Assembly (NCBI RefSeq): GCF_017351175.1
Contig: NZ_JAFMPN010000020.1
Location: 23,317 to 87,316, forward strand
Direction of reading: 5' to 3'
DNA length: 64,000 bases
Source: Desulfovibrio sp. Huiquan2017
GTDB taxonomy: Bacteria > Desulfobacterota > Desulfovibrionia > Desulfovibrionales > Desulfovibrionaceae
Position 1 is the first letter of the stretch; every line of letters begins with the position of its first letter. This document shows, one piece after another, positions 58,654 through 64,000 of the stretch. Both the position numbers and the translations under genes were made by a program. Under the pieces are notes generated by a model. That model was not told the origin of the DNA, searched no databases, and was given only the letters and a program-made list of their open reading frames with translations.

Positions 58654-59466
58654 CTATTCGGAAGATTGGCCGTCCGTCTTCCCAGCGCCTTCAAGGAGTT
58701 TGATCGCTTCGAGTCCGGCTTCCACGGGATTGACGTGGACGCCGACGCTGGTCTTGGTGCTGGTGGTGGTTTTGGTGAACGAACCGTCGTTGTGCTGCGA
58801 AGTGGAGGAGTGGCTGCTGCCCCATTTCTTGTCGGTGCCCACGGTGGGCGCGGCCACGGCGGCGCCTTCGAGCGCGGCCTCGGCCTCCTTGCCCGGGTCC
58901 TGGGCCACGGCGTCGCCCAGAGTGGCGGGCTCGGTGGTCGCAATACCGCTCTTCTGTTCCTGCAATCGAGCCTGGTCCTCGGGGGCGAGTTGGTCGCTGG
59001 AGATGACGATGGGCGCGTTTCCGTCGGCCTGGGCCATGGGTTGGGCGGGTTGCGCATGGACAGGCTGAAGCCGGACCACCACCGAGGCGGGGGAGAGTAC
59101 GTAGGCGTCACCGGATTCTTCTTGGACCCCGACGTTCATGAGGGCGTTGGCCACGGCTCCCTCGGTGTTGGCCCCGTTGGAGCTCTGCCACAGGCCGCTT
59201 TGGGCGGCGCCGCGGGTCACGCCCGCAGTGTCGTATTTACGCGTGATCTGCACGTCTACCTGGCGATACCCCTCCTTTTGAAGGGTCAGGATGTGCGGTT
59301 GGGTTTTTTCCAGGGTGACATTGCACGGCGTGGTACCGACGGCCTGTCCGTCCGCGAGAACCTGCGCCCCGCCGGGGTTGGAGCTGACCGGGATGTTTTG
59401 GGTGGCGGCCGAGCAGGCTGACAGAACGAGGCAGGCTAAAAGAATGAGCGGGTACGACGGTTTCAT
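58654..59466 (-). CDS. PEGA-domain lipoprotein
   Basis: 270 residues from the ATG at 59466, preceded by GGAAGGAG. Lipobox LVLSAC, then a PEGA repeat (IPVSSNPGGAQVLADGQAVGTTPCNVTLEK...ILTLQKEGYRQVDVQI). The C-terminal half is low in hydrophobic residues, with a Thr/Ser/Lys-rich run (FTKTTTSTKTSVGVHVNP). PEGA domains usually mediate envelope surface interactions. Monocistronic, ended by the hairpin at 58597. Confidence 0.85.
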   Translation of the reverse strand: MKPSYPLILLACLVLSACSAATQNIPVSSNPGGAQVLADGQAVGTTPCNVTLEKTQPHILTLQKEGYRQVDVQITRKYDTAGVTRGAAQSGLWQSSNGANTEGAVANALMNVGVQEESGDAYVLSPASVVVRLQPVHAQPAQPMAQADGNAPIVISSDQLAPEDQARLQEQKSGIATTEPATLGDAVAQDPGKEAEAALEGAAVAAPTVGTDKKWGSSHSSTSQHNDGSFTKTTTSTKTSVGVHVNPVEAGLEAIKLLEGAGKTDGQSSE

Positions 59467-59613
59467 GGGCACTCCTTCCAAGGTTATTTGCTGCCCTATA
59501 CGCGTGCAGGATTTCTTGTTCAATAAAATAGTTGATACCCTCTGTCCAGACGGACCGCAACAGCGCGGAGGAAACACCCTGATGAAGCCAGGACCTTGAC
59601 GCGGTTCATGCGA

Positions 59614-61146
59614 TTATTTGAAATGCTCATATAGGGTGAACACGGCCATGAGCACGGGAATCAAAACGCTGCCCAGGATCATGGCCAGGGATTTGAATTC
59701 GCAAGGCCATTCGCTGGATTCGGCCAACTCCTTGCGCAGTTGCAGTATGCTGTTGGCAAGCCGTACGTTTTCATATGAAGCGTTTTGATCCGCGGCCTTC
59801 AGTGCCTGGTCCAGCTTTTGTCCCAGTCCCCGCAGCTTTTTGTTTTTTTCTTTAACCATGAGTTTGTGCAGGTTGTACTGGGGGACCACGAACATGGCCA
59901 CGATGACCAGGCTGAACAACCCCGCCACCGACAAAGACAACGTATCGGGCCGGGCGAAGAATAAACAGACGATGACGATGGTGTAGATGACCCCCTGGAT
60001 GAACGCCGCATGCCAGAGGGCCTTGCCTGCTGCGCATACGCTGCCTGCGGGGCCGAGGATGTTCTCAAATGGTTCCTGCACGTGGATGGCTTCGGTTTTG
60101 GCGACCTCCGCGCCGAGGTGCCATGTCAGCCCTGTCATTCCGTAAAGACACCACAATATGGCTCCTGACATGAACATGAGGGGGATCATGCTCATTTTGA
60201 AGGTTAACTGCGAGTAACTCCATAGCTCCGGCGGCGTGTGCGTCAAGTATAGGTAACGCAGGGGCGGCACCAACCCCTTGGCCCGTTCTAGGCGCAGGCT
60301 GTGCAATTGGTCAGACTTCGCGGCAAGCCCCGACGCACCCGTTTCAAGGGAATCGTCGCCATTTGAAGGCGATGGGGCCAGCGGTTGTTGATTGGAGAAT
60401 AGTCGGTCCCATCTTGGGTCAACCGCATTTCGCTGTTCCTGGGGATAGAGGCTGAGGTCCTCGTCCTGGGTCGCGGGTGGGGGATGCGGGGCGTAGTTTT
60501 CCTGGGGGGTCTGGGTGAGCACGCGGTAAATATCCCGCCGGTTCTCCTCGTTGGACAGCCTGACAACCTTGCCCAACGGAAGTTGAATCCAACCCCAGGT
60601 TTGCGAGCCCTTTTCAAGTCCATCCCAAACCTTGCCGACATTGACGGTGATCCGGTCCCGGACTTTGGCGCGGTGGATAATGTTGTTGGATGGGGTTGGG
60701 TAGATCTGTTGTCCCAGGATCATGGGATAGAAGATGAGCAGGAAGAAGAAACCTCCAAGGACCATCCATCGATTGGAGAACGCATGCTTTAAGCGGTCTT
60801 CGTATTTCTTGGCGTTGGTCGGGTCTGACGTGTCGAATGTTATGCAGATGTTCTCGACGGCTTTTTTCGACTCCCGCGAATAAAAGATGATGAGAATGGC
60901 CAGGGTACCGGGAAGCAGGGAGTAGACGATGTTGATGGCGAAACGGCCGGCCTCCTCTCCGCACAGGATCATGGTGGAGACCCGGCTGACGACGAAGAAG
61001 ACGCTGAGTATCACCCACACGCGGTAGACGTGAACTTCGGAGCCCAGGAAATTGCTGATCCCTTCGGGGAATGTGGTGATGGTCACGGGCTGGCAACGGG
61101 CGGTTTGTTCGGGATTCGTTTGTCTGTCTGCATGTTCATGTGCCAT
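59614..61146 (-). CDS. multi-pass membrane protein of unknown function
   Basis: 510 residues from the ATG at 61146 (GAGGA six bases upstream). About seven hydrophobic segments: three in residues 40-150 (WVILSVFFVVSRVSTMIL; INIVYSLLPGTLAILIIFY; WMVLGGFFFLLIFYPMIL), a hydrophilic Pro/Gln-rich region of ~170 residues, then MSMIPLMFMSGAILWCLYG, FIQGVIYTIVIVCLFF, LSLSVAGLFSLVIVAMFVV, a charged coiled part (KEKNKKLRGLGQKLDQALKA) and a final segment. No family recognised. It stands alone; 164 bases separate it from the divergent sahR-like gene. Confidence 0.7.
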   Translation of the reverse strand: MAHEHADRQTNPEQTARCQPVTITTFPEGISNFLGSEVHVYRVWVILSVFFVVSRVSTMILCGEEAGRFAINIVYSLLPGTLAILIIFYSRESKKAVENICITFDTSDPTNAKKYEDRLKHAFSNRWMVLGGFFFLLIFYPMILGQQIYPTPSNNIIHRAKVRDRITVNVGKVWDGLEKGSQTWGWIQLPLGKVVRLSNEENRRDIYRVLTQTPQENYAPHPPPATQDEDLSLYPQEQRNAVDPRWDRLFSNQQPLAPSPSNGDDSLETGASGLAAKSDQLHSLRLERAKGLVPPLRYLYLTHTPPELWSYSQLTFKMSMIPLMFMSGAILWCLYGMTGLTWHLGAEVAKTEAIHVQEPFENILGPAGSVCAAGKALWHAAFIQGVIYTIVIVCLFFARPDTLSLSVAGLFSLVIVAMFVVPQYNLHKLMVKEKNKKLRGLGQKLDQALKAADQNASYENVRLANSILQLRKELAESSEWPCEFKSLAMILGSVLIPVLMAVFTLYEHFK

Positions 61147-61278
61147 GATTTTCCTCATTCTGTTGATCTATAAAAAATATAGATTGAACTATTACTATTT
61201 GAATAAATAAGTCAAGGCGGTGGTAAATAAACCGGCTTGACCGGTCGGCCCTTCTTATGTAGGTAAGAGTTGTTCCGT

Positions 61279-61298
61279 ATATCAAGATATCCTGATAT
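61279..61298. promoter_or_regulatory. palindromic operator upstream of the sahR-like gene
   Basis: ATATCA and TGATAT face each other across AGATATCC, itself containing GATATC, 12 bases before the start codon. The ATATC/GATAT symmetry is what I recall for SahR operators in Desulfovibrionales, so autoregulation of the operon is likely. Confidence 0.65.
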
Positions 61299-61310
61299 AG
61301 AGTAAATTAA

Positions 61311-62222
61311 ATGGAAATAATTAAATATTGCAAAGCATTATCGGATGAAACCAGGGCGCGTCTGGTCAATGTCCTGCTGGAATACGAGCTCAATGTGGGT
61401 GAAATCGTCCAGGTTATGGAGATGGGACAGTCGCGGATTTCCCGGCATCTCAAGATCCTGTCGGAGTCCGGGCTGGTGCATGTGCGCCGTGAAGGGCTGT
61501 GGGCCTTTTACCGGGCCAGCGAGGACGGACCGGGCCGGGCGTTTCTGAATGGCGTGCGCGAACTGATGTCTGGAGAGCCCGAGCTGAAGCGGGACCGCAA
61601 CCGGGCTGAGAAGGTCATCCTGGAGCGCACGGCGGCCACCCGCCAGTTCTTTGACGACATCGCGCCCGAGTGGGACCGCATGACCGCCGAGGTCCTGGGC
61701 GACCTGGATTTGGGCCGCGAGATCCAGACCCGGCTGCCCGCGTGCGAATGCGCCGCCGACATCGGCTGCGGTACCGGCGACATGCTGGCCATTCTGTCCC
61801 GTTCGTCCCATTCGGTCATCGGTGTGGACAATTCGCCCAAGATGCTGGAGCTGGCCGAGGAACGGTTCTCCGGCAACGGAAGCATGTCCTTGCGCATCGG
61901 CGAGATGACCCATCTGCCCCTGCGCGATTGGGAGGCGGACTGTACGGTCATGTCCCTGGTCCTGCACCATCTGGCCATGCCGCTGGACGCCATCCGTGAG
62001 GCGGGCCGGGTACTCAAAATCGGCGGGCGGCTGATCATCGCCGAGTTCGACCAGCATCAGAACGAGCTCATGCGGTCGGAATACGGCGACCGTCGGCTCG
62101 GCATTCCCCGCGAAAGCATGTGCAATTGGTTGAAGGAGGCGCGTTTTGATATCCGCTCCATCACGGAATTCAAGGTCAACATGGGCCTCGTCGTGGTTCT
62201 GTACGAGGCCGAAAAACGATAA
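61311..62222 (+). CDS. sahR: SahR-like regulator: ArsR domain fused to SAM-dependent methyltransferase domain
   Basis: 303 residues. Residues 1-95 are an ArsR winged helix (ALSDETRARLVNVLLEYELN; MGQSRISRHLKILSESGLVH). Residues ~110-300 are a class I methyltransferase fold with motif I AADIGCGTGDMLAILSRS and LHHLAMPLDAIREAGRVLK. This fusion beside ahcY matches SahR, the S-adenosylhomocysteine-responsive regulator of methionine-cycle genes in Desulfovibrionales. The methyltransferase domain probably serves as the SAH sensor. It is 23 bases upstream of ahcY with a palindrome before it. Named from architecture and context. Confidence 0.85.
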   Translation: MEIIKYCKALSDETRARLVNVLLEYELNVGEIVQVMEMGQSRISRHLKILSESGLVHVRREGLWAFYRASEDGPGRAFLNGVRELMSGEPELKRDRNRAEKVILERTAATRQFFDDIAPEWDRMTAEVLGDLDLGREIQTRLPACECAADIGCGTGDMLAILSRSSHSVIGVDNSPKMLELAEERFSGNGSMSLRIGEMTHLPLRDWEADCTVMSLVLHHLAMPLDAIREAGRVLKIGGRLIIAEFDQHQNELMRSEYGDRRLGIPRESMCNWLKEARFDIRSITEFKVNMGLVVVLYEAEKR

Positions 62223-62245
62223 TAACCCCATAGTTGGAGGAAATT

Positions 62246-63676
62246 ATGTCTAAAAACGTTATGCCGGTCGATCCCGGTTGCGAGTTCAAGGTGGCCGATC
62301 TTTCCCAGGCCGAGTGGGGCCGCATGGAAATGCAGCTCTCCGAGCGCGAGATGCCGGGCCTCATGGCCATCATCGAGCAGTACGGCAAGGAAAAGCCGCT
62401 CAAGGGATTCAAGGTCACGGGCTCCCTGCACATGACCATCCAGACCGCCATGCTCATCAAGTGCCTGTACGAGCTGGGCGCGGACATCCGCTGGGCGTCC
62501 TGCAACATCTTTTCCACCCAGGACCACGCCGCCGCAGCCATCGCCGAGTCCGGCATGGCCAAGGTCTTCGCCTGGAAGGGGGAGAGCCTTGAGGAATACT
62601 GGTGGTGCACCGAGCAGGCCCTGACCTGGCCCGACGGCTCCGGGCCTGACCTCATCGTGGACGACGGCGGCGACGCCACCCTGCTTATCCATCAGGGCGT
62701 CAAGGTCGAGGCCGATCCGTCCCTGGCCGACAAAGAGTATGACGTCCAAGAATTCCAGATCATCATGGACCGTCTGGCCGTCTCCGTGAAGGCCAATCCG
62801 ACCAAGTGGACCGGCATCGCCAAGAAGGTGCGCGGCGTGTCCGAAGAGACGACCACCGGCGTGCATCGCCTTTACGAGATGCAGCGTGCGGGCGAACTCC
62901 TGTTTCCGGCCATCAACGTCAACGACTCGGTGACCAAGTCCAAGTTCGACAACCTGTACGGCTGCCGAGAGTCCCTGGCCGACGGCATCAAGCGCGCCAC
63001 CGACGTCATGGTTGCGGGCAAGGTCGTGGTCGTGGTCGGCTACGGCGACGTGGGCAAGGGCTGCGCCCAGTCCATGCGCGGTTTCGGCGCCCGCGTCCTG
63101 ATCACCGAGATCGACCCCATTTGCGCCCTCCAGGCCGCCATGGAAGGCTACGAAGTGACCACCATGGACGACGCCGCTTCCCGGGGCGATATCTTCGTCA
63201 CCTGCACCGGCAACTACCATGTGGTCACCGGCAAGCACATGGAGGCCATGAAGGACGAGGCCATCCTGTGCAACATCGGCCACTTCGACTCCGAGATCGA
63301 GATGGTCTATCTGGAAAAGACCCCGGGCTGCACCAAGAAGACCGTCAAGCCCCAGGTGGACAAGTGGACCCTGCTGTCCGGCCGGTCCATCATCATCCTG
63401 GCCGAAGGCCGTCTGGTCAACCTCGGCTGCGCCACCGGCCACCCGAGCTTCGTCATGTCCAACTCCTTCACCAACCAGGCGTTGGCCCAGATCGACCTGG
63501 CCAAGAACGATTACGAGCCCAAGGTCATGATCCTGCCCAAAAAGCTCGATGAGGAAGTCGCCCGCCTCCACCTGGCTCGTCTCGGCGTCAAGCTCGAAAC
63601 GCTGACCAAGGCGCAGGCTGATTACATCGGGGTTGACGTCAACGGCCCGTTCAAGCCGGATCATTACCGCTATTAG
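62246..63676 (+). CDS. ahcY: adenosylhomocysteinase
   Basis: 476 residues from the ATG at 62246 (GGAGG six bases upstream). It hydrolyses S-adenosylhomocysteine to adenosine and homocysteine, relieving product inhibition of methyltransferases. Seen: [20 protein letters not shown] with the substrate site, [44 protein letters not shown], the NAD motif [10 protein letters not shown] (~265) and the C-terminal PFKPDHYRY, whose Lys-x4-Tyr completes the neighbouring subunit's site. Operon with sahR; terminator at 63703. Confidence 0.98.
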   Translation: MSKNVMPVDPGCEFKVADLSQAEWGRMEMQLSEREMPGLMAIIEQYGKEKPLKGFKVTGSLHMTIQTAMLIKCLYELGADIRWASCNIFSTQDHAAAAIAESGMAKVFAWKGESLEEYWWCTEQALTWPDGSGPDLIVDDGGDATLLIHQGVKVEADPSLADKEYDVQEFQIIMDRLAVSVKANPTKWTGIAKKVRGVSEETTTGVHRLYEMQRAGELLFPAINVNDSVTKSKFDNLYGCRESLADGIKRATDVMVAGKVVVVVGYGDVGKGCAQSMRGFGARVLITEIDPICALQAAMEGYEVTTMDDAASRGDIFVTCTGNYHVVTGKHMEAMKDEAILCNIGHFDSEIEMVYLEKTPGCTKKTVKPQVDKWTLLSGRSIIILAEGRLVNLGCATGHPSFVMSNSFTNQALAQIDLAKNDYEPKVMILPKKLDEEVARLHLARLGVKLETLTKAQADYIGVDVNGPFKPDHYRY

Positions 63677-63702
63677 TCGAAAGACATCGGCGATGGTACA
63701 TG

Positions 63703-63728
63703 GGGAGCCCTGACGGGCTCCCTTTTTT
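63703..63728 (+). terminator. Rho-independent terminator after ahcY
   Basis: GGGAGCCC/GGGCTCCC with a TGAC loop followed by TTTTTT, 27 bases after the stop codon. The remaining 272 bases of the window show no gene. Confidence 0.92.
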
Positions 63729-64000
63729 AATGCCTTTCGTCCGCCCGGTTTCCGGTGCCGCGCGCCCGCTCCTCTTTCCCCGGTGGCTTTCGTCCCCGCG
63801 AGGACGAAAGCGCTGCGGTGAAATCCGCCAGAAAGTGCGCGGCCGACCACTCTCGAAGGCGTGAATCCGTGCGGGCTCGGGGGAGAGCCGCCGTTGATCC
63901 GGATTCGCCGACAGAACTGCTCCGGGGGAGGGCGAAGGCGCCGCGGCCGGTGTGGGGGAGGGGCTTTTCTTATGCGGCCCCATGTCAAGGACTCCCGTAT

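Noticed and set aside
62057..63988. 643-codon open frame opposite ahcY
   Set aside because: Antisense shadow caused by strong third-position GC bias in ahcY; no protein family pattern.
1..64000. CRISPR arrays, rRNA genes and insertion sequences
   Set aside because: No regularly spaced short repeats, no rRNA-like stretches and no transposase-like frames were seen; the mobile elements here are tyrosine-integrase islands.

Overview
The window looks like a chromosome segment of a Desulfovibrionales sulfate reducer (Desulfovibrio/Pseudodesulfovibrio type). The clues are a lactate permease, a TunR-like tungstate regulator (integrase fold plus TOBE domains), an ArsR-methyltransferase fusion of the SahR type next to ahcY, PEGA lipoproteins, a possible selenoprotein and GC-rich coding DNA. 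This assignment is inferred from gene content; no rRNA is present.

Layout. (1) 0.4-4.4 kb: an IclR regulator divergent from a lactate-type permease, MBL-fold hydrolase and RidA. (2) 4.7-21.6 kb: an integrative island. Its left edge is a 49-bp duplicate of the 3' end of tRNA-Glu. Its right edge is excisionase, tyrosine integrase and an intact tRNA-Glu. Cargo: a minus-strand operon of about eleven genes (ABC-2 exporter, ECF sigma/anti-sigma, CpxP-like protein, LolD-like ATPase, FtsX permease, LolA-like protein, outer-membrane barrel), then a more AT-rich block with a DsrE-like candidate selenoprotein, two TSUP permeases, TunR, a DNA methyltransferase with its HTH regulator, and a second recombinase. 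(3) 22-26.6 kb: chemoreceptor, DUF389 protein, acetyltransferase. (4) 27-44 kb: surface-polysaccharide genes (glycosyltransferases, MsbA-like exporter, GtrA/GtrB pair, WecB, FkbM) with a stretch of decayed genes at 34.7-37.5 kb. (5) 44.5-56 kb: a second, related island with the same 49-bp duplicate at its left and an intact tRNA-Glu at its right. It carries a parallel barrel/LolD/FtsX/FtsX/LolA operon headed by a 1421-residue acyl-CoA dehydratase activase-like protein. Its integrase is a 5'-deleted, nonsense-containing remnant. (6) 56-64 kb: ordinary backbone: tRNA-Gln, a DUF721 protein, PEGA lipoproteins, universal stress protein, a membrane protein, and the SahR-ahcY operon.

The two islands share attachment sequence, a repeated 450-bp region, integrase family and the kind of cargo beside the distal att site, so they appear to be relatives that used two tRNA-Glu genes. 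Integrase 3'-end remnants left of both distal att copies point to repeated tandem insertion and loss. The most noteworthy single observation is the in-frame TGA of the DsrE-like gene at 14080. It sits where the family has the first Cys of a CxxC motif and is followed at SECIS-like distance by a perfect 7-bp hairpin with a GGU loop.
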